Shown: piece by piece, positions 24,401 through 34,100 of the stretch
Numbering within the stretch: the stretch's first letter is position 1
How the letters are laid out: each line of letters begins with the position of its first letter
Assembly (NCBI RefSeq): GCF_020404765.1
Contig: NZ_JAIVEM010000043.1
Span: 20,768-61,440, forward strand
Direction: 5' to 3'
DNA: 40,673 nt
Source of the DNA: Paenibacillus sp. BJ-4
GTDB lineage: Bacteria; Bacillota; Bacilli; Paenibacillales; Paenibacillaceae
Translations under genes and position numbers: made by a program
Notes under the pieces: generated by a model
The model's input: the letters and a program-made list of their open reading frames with translations, nothing else
Told to the model about the DNA's origin: nothing
Databases searched by the model: none

Positions 24401-27400
24401 GTGACACTAGTTGCGGGCATGAAGGCTTTATTGTATCGCTGGACTGGCCGTGAAGACCTCATCATTGGCACAACTGTGTCCAATCGAACAACGGACGAGC
24501 TTGAACATCTGGTGGGTGACTTTACCAATCATTTGCCTTTGCGTACGACAGTGAGTGCGGAAAAAAGTGCTTTGTCATTCATTCAAAGGGTTGGAAACAC
24601 AGTTTTGAACGCTTTTGTTCATAGTGAATGTCCTTTTGAGAAAATTGTTAATGCGGTTAATCCTGACCGTTATGGCAATCGAAATCCATTGTATGATATT
24701 GCAGTTGTGATGCATACATTTTCAGACAGAGCGACTTCGCTAAAGATTGGCCCTGCCTTGGATGTCTCCTTTATCGCTCCAGTGGCACAGATCGACAATG
24801 GTACGTCTGAGCTGGATTTGATTTTCGACCTTCTTGAAACTCCAAAAGGTTTGCTGATCGAATGCGAGTTTGATACCGAGATATTCGATGCTACAACTAT
24901 TGAAAGATTTATTCAAAGCTATGAAACTTTGATGTGGGGGCTGGTCACTAATCCAGCATGTGCTGTTAAGGACTTGCCGCTTTTATCAGAGACAGAGAAG
25001 CGTAGGTTAATAACAGAGAATAGACAAAATCTTATCGAATTTTCACCACAAGCTTGTTTGCATCAATTGTTTGAGAAACAGGCTCAATCTCATCCTGACA
25101 ACGTGGCCGTAGTTTGTGGCGACAGCCAACTGACCTATGAGCAGTTAGAAGTCAGATCGAATTACCTGGCACGCAGACTCATTGATTTGGGAGTTGGCCA
25201 AGGGATTGGGGTTGGTATTTGTACCGAACGCTCCATTGAAACGGTTATTGCAATTCTTGGTGTTTTGAAAACCGGGGCTGCATATATAGCCTTAGATCCA
25301 GTGTACCCTACAGAACACTTAAACTTTATTCTCAGTGATTCATCAGCTACATTCGTTGTGGTACAAGAGACAACGCGTGAGCGTGCGCTTCAATTAGAGG
25401 GGGCTCAAATCATCTGTATTGATGCTAGAGTGGAGCCCCGGTTAGAAGATGGCAAGCCTCTTAAAGTTGCTGTGAGTCCCCATGACCTTGCTTATGTCCT
25501 TTATACGTCGGGTTCAACAGGAAATCCAAAGGGGGCACTGATCACACATTATAATGTCGTTCGGTTATTTCAGGCAACAACGGATTGGTATCATTTTGGA
25601 GAAAAGGACGTATGGACTTTGTTTCATTCGTATGCGTTCGATTTCTCCGTTTGGGAGCTGTGGGGGGCGTTACTTCATGGGGGTAAGCTGGTCGTGGTCC
25701 CTTATACTACAAGTCGTTCGCCGGAATTGTTTTTGGACTTGTTACGTGAACAAAAAGTAACGGTGTTGAACCACACTCCTTCTGCTTTCCGTCTTCTGAT
25801 TTATGCGATTTGTCAGCGCTCTGATTCGGTTCCACTTGGTTTGCGATATGTAATTTTCGGCGGTGAAGCACTTGACCCTAGGCAACTTGACCCTTGGATT
25901 GAGCGATACGGATTAGACAGTCCACAGTTAATTAATATGTACGGTATTACGGAGACGACGGTACATGTGAGCTATGCCCCAATCCAATCCATACAAGAGG
26001 CGATACTGCATCCCGCTTCGATCGGTATGCCAATACCTGATCTTCAGATTCATATTCTCGATTCTAGCCAGCGTCCACTGCCGCTTGGAGCTATAGGAGA
26101 AATTTGCATTGGTGGAGCTGGGGTTTTCCAAGGTTATCTGAATCGTCCTGATTTGACAGAATCTCGGCTGATTAAGAATCCATTCGATACACGCAAACTT
26201 TTATATCGATCGGGAGACTGTGGACGTATGTTGCCAGGAGGTTCGCTAGAATATTTCGGGCGTGGAGACGGGCAAGTCAAAATTCGTGGTTTTCGCATTG
26301 AATTAAGTGAGATTGAAGCTGTGATCAAGCAGCATCCAATGGTTCAAGATTGTGTGCTGCAGGTATGGGAACCGACATCAGAGGATCGCCGATTGGTTGC
26401 GCATGTCGTTGCAAAGCCAGAAAGTGCTAAAACTGTTTTGTTCGGAGAACAAATGGAACAAGAGCAAGTTTTTCAATGGCAAACCGTCTTCGATACGACC
26501 TATGGTCAGGGAGAAGCATATGAAGATCCTACCTTGAACATCACAGGTTGGACTAGCAGCTATACCAATCAGCCAATCCCTAAAAATGAAATGCATGCTT
26601 GGGTCGAACATACGGTAGCACAAATTAAAAGATTAAAAGCGGATTGTATTTTGGAAATAGGCTGCGGTACCGGTATGCTTTTGTTTCGGCTGGCTCCAGG
26701 TTGTACATGCTATACGGCTTTAGATCTGTCCGATGTGGCCTTGAACTATATTCGGAGTCAAATGGCAAATGTGGGGATAGAGGAAAACAAAGTGCAATTG
26801 CTCCATCGATCCGCAGATGACCTATCCGGACTGGGGGACCACTTGTATGATACAGTCATCATCAACTCCATGATGCAGTATTTACCGAGCATTGAGTATT
26901 TTATAAATATATTGCATCAAGCGGTGCAACGGGTGAAACCAGGTGGGACAATCTTTGTCGGCGATGTAAGGAACGCTGCTCTGCTAGAAATTTTTCATAC
27001 CTCCATACAATTTTTTCATGCGCCGGAGGACATGAAGTTATCACGTATTTGTGCTGCTGCCCGGCATGCAGTAAGAGAAGAAAACGAACTGCTCGCTGAA
27101 CCTGAATTTTTTTATGCACTCAAACGTCAGATACCGCAAATAAGTCATGTGGAGATTTATCTCAAACATGGAAGCTGCGACAGTGAGTTGGTACGGTATC
27201 GTTATGACGTGATGCTTCACATTTCTGCTGAGGATGCTTTCAGTGCGGATTCACCTGAATGTAATCCACTAGTGCTTGATTGGCAAAATGAAAGCCTCAC
27301 CCTCTCTTCTCTACGAAGCATGATAGAGCAAGAGAATCCTGAAGCTTTAATCGTTAAGAGGATACCGAACCGGAGATTGTCCAGTGAACTGGGGATTTGG

Positions 27401-28159
27401 GAGCAGGTCATGCATGGACCCAAGGAGCGGACGAAATTGGACGTGCTGCCTCTGCTTTCAACTTGGACTAAGGAAGGCATTGATCCTGAAGAACTGTGGG
27501 CTTGGGAGCACGAACTGCCTTATTCCGTTCATGTTGGTTGTGGTGATACAGCAGATGAGCTCCATTCTTTTCATGCTGTCTTGTTGCATCGAGGGATGAG
27601 CAGACAGGGAAAACGTTTTTTTCTGCCTGAGCCTATATTTGAGGAGAGACCTTTAATTTCGTATGCAAATGACCCATTCCAAGGTACGTTGGCAAGGAAG
27701 CTTGTACCACTTTTACGCACTTATGTATCCGAGAGGTTGCCTGCTCATATGGTTCCATCTTCATTTGTGATTTTGGATAAAATTCCTCTTACTGAAAATG
27801 GAAAGCTAGACCATAAAGCTCTTGTTGAGCCCGATTCCGAACGGCCTGAGTTGGAAACTGTTTACGTGAAACCCCGCAACCCGATTGAAGAAATGCTGGC
27901 TACTATTGTTTCTGAGATTTTAGGTATCGAACAGGTTGGAGTGAATGACAATTTCTTTGATCTTGGAGGTAATTCACTGCTTGCCACCCAATTTGTGGGT
28001 CGAGTTCGCGCAGCTTTTATGGTTGAGGTACGTTTGGTTGAACTGTTCACCTCTCCCACGATTGCTTTATTATCCGAACACATAGCAGACTTGCTGGTAC
28101 AAGAAGTAGGGAGCGAGATATTGGAAGAAATCGCATTAGCAGAAGATGCTTTCGAATAA
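18428..28159 (+). CDS. Hybrid synthetase 1: FAAL-ACP-KS-AT-ACP-C-A(Thr)-MT-PCP
   Basis: 3243 residues. Loading: fatty acyl-AMP ligase (18428-20140; YTSGSTSTPKG, WLPPFHDWGLIEG, GGPNFAFDL) and an ACP with GLSSKE (20231-20460). Chain extension: ketosynthase (20525-21790; Cys in DTACSSS at 21035, HGTGT, NIGHLE), acyltransferase (about 22100-22970; Ser in GHSLGE at 22394, HAFH at 22694, typical of malonyl-CoA) and ACP with GFDSL (Ser at 23459). No reductive or aminotransferase domain follows. Then a condensation domain (23649-24990; HHIVADG), an adenylation domain with code DFWNIGMVH(K), the threonine code, a SAM methyltransferase between A8 and A9 (26430-27230; LEIGCGTG), and a carrier (27870-28090; DLGGNSL). 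The MT position predicts N-methylation. The start is GTG 18428, 6 nt after GGAGGTGA; earlier GTG codons overlap that site. The cytoplasmic product starts the lipopeptide. Confidence 0.93.
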   Translation: MLKKSSILEIIQQRVVEMPNQTIHTFLKDGGLPSDLLTYTQLDLRAKAIASALQVKVRPGQRAILLFNPGIHYITALFGCLYAGVIAVPAYPPRLRNQSLDRGSLRICSMIQDSNPVIVLTESGLLTQLEGCKEQVPELLTMLRLVVDHIPCSQANSYDPFDAASDMVAYLQYTSGSTSTPKGVMVTHGNLLAQCHLMVQSLRYKENSVSLIWLPPFHDWGLIEGIMLPVYNGHCGYLMDPVSFVQRPVRWLEAITQWKITHGGGPNFAFDLCIQKVTPEQICELDLSSWDSVAVSAEPVRKDTLEEFASRFATCGFRRQALAPAYGMAETTLQVASSLNNGPSYVIADASELALNRIVDCSNEENGAALPSCGKAGWDTRILIVDPETLKIRAENQVGEIWVSGRSVSAGYWNQPKETVDMFQAYTSDTNEGPFLRTGDLGFLRNEDLYFTGRLKDLIIVDGQNHYPQDIELTVEKSCSIVRRGAGAAFAVRTYGTEGVGVVYEVERSARKANLDIEAIAHQIRKAISAAHGISLVCLTLIRPGSIPKTSSGKIQRSASRNAYENGLLNAIVSWKSLGQSQNENRAIQVDHHKWRQSASSEKVETLERWICEQIAPRLGMLPEEINVRMSFSSMGLSSKETILLTGEIESYVGWKLSSTLLYEQPDIHELANYLVEGNSVNNKGSKPESNLPKPTDDVESIAIVGMACRFPGASDPEDFWRVLQRGEDCITEIPPDRWSLEEYYDADPDVPGKTYSRHGGFLSDIDVFDAGLFNISRPEAMEMDPQHRILLELSWEALERSGQSPDRLAGHPTGVFLGLSYSDYQRLQFMDIERLGPYAVSGGALSTAAGRISYCLGLQGPSIAVDTACSSSLMAVHLACQSLLNGECEIALAGGANLTIAPQLYISLSKAKMLSPTGRCHTFDSTADGYVRGEGCAVIVLKKLSDAQAAKDNILAVIRGSAANQDGRTNGLTAPSKAAQTSVIREALCNAGVLPNEVQYVEAHGTGTVLGDPIEIHALADAFCEERNAENTLFVGSVKTNIGHLESAAGIAGLLKTVLSLQNRSIPKNLHFYQPNPYIDWNSLPIKVPTLNMPWQPGPSLRRIAGVSSFGFSGTNVHVILEEAPSVVDKPITEPVDSSLQLLTLSASSEWSLRTLAERYGRFLQESPSVSLADFCHAANTTRADLQYRIAMVGATKEEMSDQLLLIDKRMDKPLSLTKTFKTPKIAFIFAGQGEAYPGMGRQLYETEFIFRKTINACDLTLQAFPAFQGRSIKAAILGEKEANNWMKDTSYVQPLLFAFQYALTELYRTWGIEPSAVSGHSLGEFSAACASGMLGWMDGLQLVAERGQLMQSLVEPGRMVAVMLGLAEVENLLAPYADRLSVAAINSAGNTVVAGDTEAIDQLCEHLNANRVDSRLLRVSHAFHSAKMDVVMEPFEAVATKYAYGAPQIPLIRNLTGTVWQAGEKPNAEYWRDHLRQPVKFAAGIQVLGGLGCDVFIEIGPTATLTHLISQTLINTVSLPSLRKGRDESRTLLETLGSLYSRGSILNWSGRNTRQSKKNESKKIVLPTYPFDKKHYWSPSVTADWSNYREARGSELTSEAELSNILSSGFESTIEDHPYCDVRKEDINYIERILENGIDRTEALAAYLHNVLASMLMLSEQSLEDQQVMSTMGFDSLMAIQLRNRLKCDLGIDLSIALLMGEATIVSIASECARLVDLAISAGLQVEPELIMRLDRKEKSFALSTSQMQLWLLQEIDPLTTAYNLPTGLRLKGTLQQDILHRCLQELLDRHEILRVRIDVVEGEPRQRVLAPEPMPLPIVDLRHLSLERAEQEARRIALEEASCPLDLNKNPLMRAQLIRLSDEDHILLLLFHHIVADGWSLVGVLLQELDLLYTAFLKGDDYPLPELRIQYVDYAQWQRSRLSATYLAPHLHYWKEHLEGASFEPCFPADRQRNAFTKHVGRRIHAYLSTDLIEAVNALSRAQNVTPFVTLVAGMKALLYRWTGREDLIIGTTVSNRTTDELEHLVGDFTNHLPLRTTVSAEKSALSFIQRVGNTVLNAFVHSECPFEKIVNAVNPDRYGNRNPLYDIAVVMHTFSDRATSLKIGPALDVSFIAPVAQIDNGTSELDLIFDLLETPKGLLIECEFDTEIFDATTIERFIQSYETLMWGLVTNPACAVKDLPLLSETEKRRLITENRQNLIEFSPQACLHQLFEKQAQSHPDNVAVVCGDSQLTYEQLEVRSNYLARRLIDLGVGQGIGVGICTERSIETVIAILGVLKTGAAYIALDPVYPTEHLNFILSDSSATFVVVQETTRERALQLEGAQIICIDARVEPRLEDGKPLKVAVSPHDLAYVLYTSGSTGNPKGALITHYNVVRLFQATTDWYHFGEKDVWTLFHSYAFDFSVWELWGALLHGGKLVVVPYTTSRSPELFLDLLREQKVTVLNHTPSAFRLLIYAICQRSDSVPLGLRYVIFGGEALDPRQLDPWIERYGLDSPQLINMYGITETTVHVSYAPIQSIQEAILHPASIGMPIPDLQIHILDSSQRPLPLGAIGEICIGGAGVFQGYLNRPDLTESRLIKNPFDTRKLLYRSGDCGRMLPGGSLEYFGRGDGQVKIRGFRIELSEIEAVIKQHPMVQDCVLQVWEPTSEDRRLVAHVVAKPESAKTVLFGEQMEQEQVFQWQTVFDTTYGQGEAYEDPTLNITGWTSSYTNQPIPKNEMHAWVEHTVAQIKRLKADCILEIGCGTGMLLFRLAPGCTCYTALDLSDVALNYIRSQMANVGIEENKVQLLHRSADDLSGLGDHLYDTVIINSMMQYLPSIEYFINILHQAVQRVKPGGTIFVGDVRNAALLEIFHTSIQFFHAPEDMKLSRICAAARHAVREENELLAEPEFFYALKRQIPQISHVEIYLKHGSCDSELVRYRYDVMLHISAEDAFSADSPECNPLVLDWQNESLTLSSLRSMIEQENPEALIVKRIPNRRLSSELGIWEQVMHGPKERTKLDVLPLLSTWTKEGIDPEELWAWEHELPYSVHVGCGDTADELHSFHAVLLHRGMSRQGKRFFLPEPIFEERPLISYANDPFQGTLARKLVPLLRTYVSERLPAHMVPSSFVILDKIPLTENGKLDHKALVEPDSERPELETVYVKPRNPIEEMLATIVSEILGIEQVGVNDNFFDLGGNSLLATQFVGRVRAAFMVEVRLVELFTSPTIALLSEHIADLLVQEVGSEILEEIALAEDAFE

Positions 28160-28197
28160 TTATGTTCGCCAAACAGAAGAAGCGAGGGGGGAGTAAC

Positions 28198-31100
28198 GTG
28201 AACGATTCATCACAAAAAATGAAAGCATTAACGCAAACGCAGTTGAACCAAGTACTGGAGCGTATAGGAAGCAAGAAAAAGGGGATGACCCCTATACCAC
28301 GCCGTGACTATAAGGAACATGAAGCAGGTCTCTCTTTAACCCAGCAGCGATTGTGGTTCATGTGGCTTCTTGATCCGTACAATCCGTATTACAACGTTCC
28401 TGGTGTTCTTCATCTAACTGGGGCGTTGGATTTCTCTGCACTGGAACGCAGTTTGAGCGAAATCGTCCGCCGTCATGAAGTACTACGCACCGCTTTTATT
28501 GAAGAAGAGGGGCGAGTCGTTCAGCGCGTAATACCAGTAGAAGATTTTCGTTTATCGTTTTTCGATTGTAGCACACTGTCAGAGCCTGACAAATCAACAG
28601 AAGCAGAGAGAATCGTCTTGGCCGAAGCCAGTCGCACGTTCCATCTGGGAAAAGCTCCTTTGATTCGGGGAGTGGTCGTGCAAATGAGCCCACAAGAGTC
28701 TTTATTTGTGGTTGTTATGCATCATATGGTTTCAGATGGATGGTCGCTCGGAGTGTTCCTGAAGGAACTGGCCGCTCTTTACGATGCGTTGAGATTAGGA
28801 AATGCATCGCCATTAGCCGATCTTAAAATCCAGTATTCTGACTTTGCCGAATGGCAACGGAGCAAGTATGAAGCAGGGGACATGCGGGAGCAACTAGCTT
28901 ACTGGAAAAATAAGTTGGGACATGATAATACTCCTATTTTTCTTCCTGCAGACCATCGTCGTCCGGCAATTCAAAGGTACAAGGGAGCCAAATTGCGAGT
29001 AATGCTACCGTCTGACCTGCAGCAAAAGCTGGAAGATACTGCTCGTAAAAGAAATGCCACTTTATTTATGATCCTATTAGCTGGTTTGCATGCTCTACTG
29101 TACCGTTATTCTAACCAAAGCACGATTCGCATCGGCTGTCCTGTTGCGAACCGGAAATATCCGGAAATGGAGGATCTGATCGGTGTTTTTATGAACACAC
29201 TTGTAATGCGCGCTGATCTGTCTTCTGAACTTTCTTTCATTGAGTTGTTGGATCAGGTTCGTACTACCGCTCTGGAAGCACTTGAACATCAAGATGTACC
29301 TTTTGAAAAATTGGTAGAGGAATTGCAGCCTGAAAGACACTTGAGTCACAACCCTTTATTTCAAGTGGCTTTCTTTTTTCAGAATTCACCGATGCCACCT
29401 CTGGAACTGGCTAACTTAACGATACAACAAATTCCAGTAGATTGTGGAACCTCTAAATTCGATCTTACGTTTCAAGTTACTCCATGCGAGGAGGGATTGG
29501 AGCTCGAAATCGAATATAATACCGATCTGTTCGATGAATCTACCGTAGCCCGTATTTCATCTCATTGGCAAACGTTGCTTGAATCCGCTGCAAGCAATGC
29601 GGAACTGTCGATTGGCGAACTACCGATACTTAACAAAGAGGAATTGCTTGATTTTCAAGCATGGAACAATACGTCGTCCAGTTATGACGGCCCTTGGCTG
29701 CTCCACGAAATGTTTGAGAATCAGGTTCGTCGTACACCGAATGCCGTAGCCTTAGAATTTGAAGGTGAAAAGCTCACATATCTGGAATTGGAGCAGAAAA
29801 GTAACCAACTGGCTCACTATCTGAGAAAGAAAGGGATCGAACCGGAACAGACGGTAGGTATGCTTTTGGATCGTTCGTTCGAGCTCGTTATTGGCATTTT
29901 AGGTATCCTTAAGGCCGGCGGTGCTTACGTACCTATAGGTCCGGATTATCCGTTGGAACGAATCCGCTTTATGATTGAAGATTCTAACGTGCAGGTTCTT
30001 CTTACACAAACGCACTTAAAGGAAGTTTTTCCTGAGTTGGAAATTCATGCGGTTATAGTTGATGCCGAATGGGAGAACAAAATTTCTCAAGAAAGTGTAT
30101 TGCCGGTAAACGTCGATATAAAACCGGAGCATCTAGCATATGTCATATATACCTCCGGCTCGACGGGCAAGCCCAAAGGGGTTATGAACGAACACCGAGG
30201 AATTTGCAACCGAATGCATTGGATGCTTGAAACTTTTCAGCTTGAAACCTGCGATCGAGTCATTCAAAAAACGACATACACGTTTGACGTCTCCATTTGG
30301 GAGATGTTCTGGCCGCTGATAACGGGCGCACGGCTGATGATAGCCAGACCGGACGGGCATGTGGATAGTGCGTACTTGGTTGATTTCATCTCAAAACACA
30401 GAATTACCGTGGCTCATTTCGTCCCTTCTATGCTGCGAATTTTTCTGCAGGAGCGGGATTTGAGTCGCTGTTCCTCACTCCAGCAGGTCTATTGTACAGG
30501 CGAAGCACTTGCCCCAGATATTGCGCAAGCGTGTATGAAAAGACTAGGAGTCCGTTTGATTAATCTGTACGGCCCAACAGAAGCCGCAGTCGAAGCCACT
30601 TGGTGGGAATGCAAGCAGAATGAATTAACAGTGCCCATAGGTCGACCTATTGCGAATATGCAGATGTATGTATTGGATACCCAAGGACATCGTGTGCCGA
30701 TCGGAGTGGCAGGGGAACTTTATATAGGCGGAGTAGGTGTAGCTCGCGGCTATTGGGGCCAGGAAGAACTGACAGCGGAACGATTTTTGCCTGATCTATA
30801 TACAGACAGACCATGCGCTCGATTGTATCGTACTGGCGATTTGGCACGCTTTCGGTCGGACGGTGCGTTAGAGTTTCTCGGCCGTAATGATGATCAGGTC
30901 AAAGTCCGTGGATTTCGGATTGAACTGGGGGAAATCGAGGCAGTGATGAGGCAACATGCGGGCGTATGTGATGTTGTCCTGATTGCGCAGCCCGATGCCT
31001 CGGGTAGCTCCAGACTTATCGCCTATTGGGTGAGAGCAGAGGGCGCAACGCTATCGATCGCTGACCTTCGTGAATATACACGGCAAGCGTTACCTGCATA

Positions 31101-34100
31101 TATGGTTCCTTCATTGTTCATTGAACTGGAACATATCCCCCTCTTGGGCAATGGCAAAGCTGATCGTAACTCCTTGCCTTCACCCGATGCGTCGCAGTGG
31201 GACAAAGACAAGGCAAAAGTATCTCCCCGGACACCGTTAGAGAGAACGTTGGTCCAAGTATGGAGCGAACTTCTCGGTATTGGTGAGATTGGAATAGAGG
31301 ACAGTTTTTTTGAATTAGGAGGACACTCTCTTTTAGCCATTCAATTAGTTTCCAAAATCCGAGAGATTTTAAAAATAGAGTGCCCCCTGCGTGAATTAAT
31401 CGCTGCACCGACGATTGCTGAGCTATCGGCTTACTTGGTTAAAGTTGCAGCCGCAGGAGCTTGTTCCGGGTTGCCGCAAAGTTCTGGAGATTATGCTTGG
31501 AAACCTGCTGTTCCAGCCCCAGAGGATCTCTATGAGCCTTTCCCGCTCAATGATGTGCAGCAAGCTTACTGGATCGGCCGTCGTCCTGAATTTGAGCTTG
31601 GCGATGTAGGAGTACATCTTTATATCGAGATTGAGACCGATATATTCCCGGTCTCACATTTGAATCATGCTTTAAACGTACTCATTAATCGTCATCCGAT
31701 GATGCGAGCTATCGTCCGTAACGATGGAATGCAGATTATTCTTAAAGAAGTTCCGCATTATGAAGTAAAATACAGAGATTTGCAACATTTGAACTCCATC
31801 GAGGCAGAGCAAAAACTTAATGAAATTCGGAAAAAACTCTCACATCTTAATAAACCTGCTGATCAGTATCCTATGTTTGATGTCAGTGTAACCCGCTTTT
31901 CCATAGACAAGCTTCGTTTGCATTTTAGTGTAGACCTATTAATCGGGGACGCACAAAGTTGGTACGTTTTGCTGCAAGAACTTACTCAGCTTATCCATAA
32001 TCCGCAAGTTCCTTTAAAACCATTAGAGTTAACATTCCGCGACTATGTGCTTGCTGAGCAGCAGATACTTGAAAGTGAAGCGTATACTCGATCGGAAGCT
32101 TATTGGGCCGCACGGATACCGGAACTGCCGCCAGCCCCTGAACTACCTATTGTCCGCTCGGCGGGTCCATTAAAAGCATCAAGGTTTCGCCGTCTCGCTT
32201 CTTTTCTTCATGCGGAAGATTGGCGTTTGCTTTGTGGCTATGGAGGACGCTTTGGAGTTACTCCATCGATTATTTTACTAGGGGCATTCAGTGAAGTGCT
32301 AGCTGCTTGGAGCAGGAATCCGAGGTTTACGATAAATTTAACGCTTTTCAACCGCCTTCCCTTACATCCAGATGTGAACCGGATTATTGGCGATTTTACG
32401 ACTCTAACGTTATTAGAGGTGGACTGTTCTAAAGAATCTTCATTTGGATCGCGAATAAAAATGATTCAGCAGAAGCTTTGGGAGGATTTAGATCATCGTT
32501 TTTATAGTGGTGTAAGAGTGATGCGTGATTATGCGCGCACCAATCTGGACAAGGCTGGCGTAGTTATGCCGGTTGTTTTCACTAGCACTTTAACGGCGGT
32601 CGATGGTCTGGATGCCTCCGTGATGCGGGGCTTGGGCGATGTGGTGTATGGGATAAGTCAAACCCCGCAAGTCTTTCTGGATCATCAGGTTTACGAAGAT
32701 GCCGGCATGTTGCGTTTTCACTGGGATGTGGCTGAGGAACTTTTCCCTCCTGAAATGATCGACGATATGTTTACGGCCTACTGTTCTTTGCTCAGCCGAT
32801 TGACGGAAGAGGCTCAGGCTTGGGACGAGCCTGTCAGACACTTATTGCCGATGAACCATTTGGAGCGGATTCATGAAATCAATGCAACGGAGACAACACT
32901 ACCGGGAGGATTGCTTCATGAGCCATTTTTTGAACTGTCACGCCAACATCCGGGGAATTTGGCCATACAAACGCCTGAATTAACATTAACTTACGGTGAA
33001 TTGGCGTGTCTTGCAAACAACTTAGCCTGCTGGATCGAAAGCCGGGGTATAACTCGGGATCAACCTGTGGCGATAGTGATGGAGAAGGGATGGGAGCAAG
33101 CGGTAGCTGTGCTTGGAATCCTGCGTGCTGGTGCCTCTTATCTTCCGATTGATCCAAGCTTACCGGACGAGCGGATTCAAATGCTGTTTTCAGATGGAAA
33201 CATCCGTTATGCTATAACGCAATCAAGGGTGAATTCACGTATTGACTGGCCCAACCGGCTCGAACGTTACTGTGTGGACGATCACAATTTTCAGGAGGAT
33301 GAAATCCTTCAACCTATGCAACATTCGGCTTCAGAGGATGATTTGGCCTACATTATTTATACGTCGGGATCAACAGGGGTACCCAAAGGGGTAGCTATTA
33401 CGCATAGAGGTGCAAAGAATACGCTAGAAGATTTGCGTACCCGCTATCAGATAGGGTTTGGAGATCGGGTACTGGCTTTATCTTCGCTTAGCTTCGACTT
33501 GTCGGTGTTTGATCTACTAGGTCTGCTTCAATCAGGCGGTGCAGTCGTCTATCCACATTCCGAGGGAGCGAAGGACCCCAAACATTGGCTTGACCGAATG
33601 GATGAATGTCAGGTTACTGTTTGGAACACAGTTCCTGCTTTAATGGGGCTTTTGGTTGATTATGCGAATGTGTCGTTTCGGCGTTTGCCGGACAGCCTGA
33701 GGTTGATATTACTAAGCGGCGACCGGATTCCTATCCGTTTACCAGAGAGGATTCGTGAAATTGCTCGGCCGGATGTGAAAATTGTGAGCTTAGGAGGTGC
33801 GACGGAAGCCTCGATTTGGTCGGTTCTATATCCCATTGAACATATTGAATTGGCTTGGAAAAGCATCCCATATGGTCGAGCAATGGCTAACCAGCATCTC
33901 TATGTGCTGAATGAAAAACTGGAGCATCGTCCTGTCTGGGTTCCCGGGGAATTGTATATTGGGGGAATCGGATTAGCCCGGGAATACTGGCGAAATGCGG
34001 AGAAAACTTATCACAGCTTCATTACTCATCCAGAGTCGGGAGAACGATTGTATCGCACCGGAGACTTGGGACGATACTTGCCAAGCGGTGACATTGAGTT

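Noticed and set aside
28162..28197. ATG start at 28162 for NRPS 2
   Set aside because: No ribosome site upstream. GTG 28198 follows GGGGGGAG at normal spacing.
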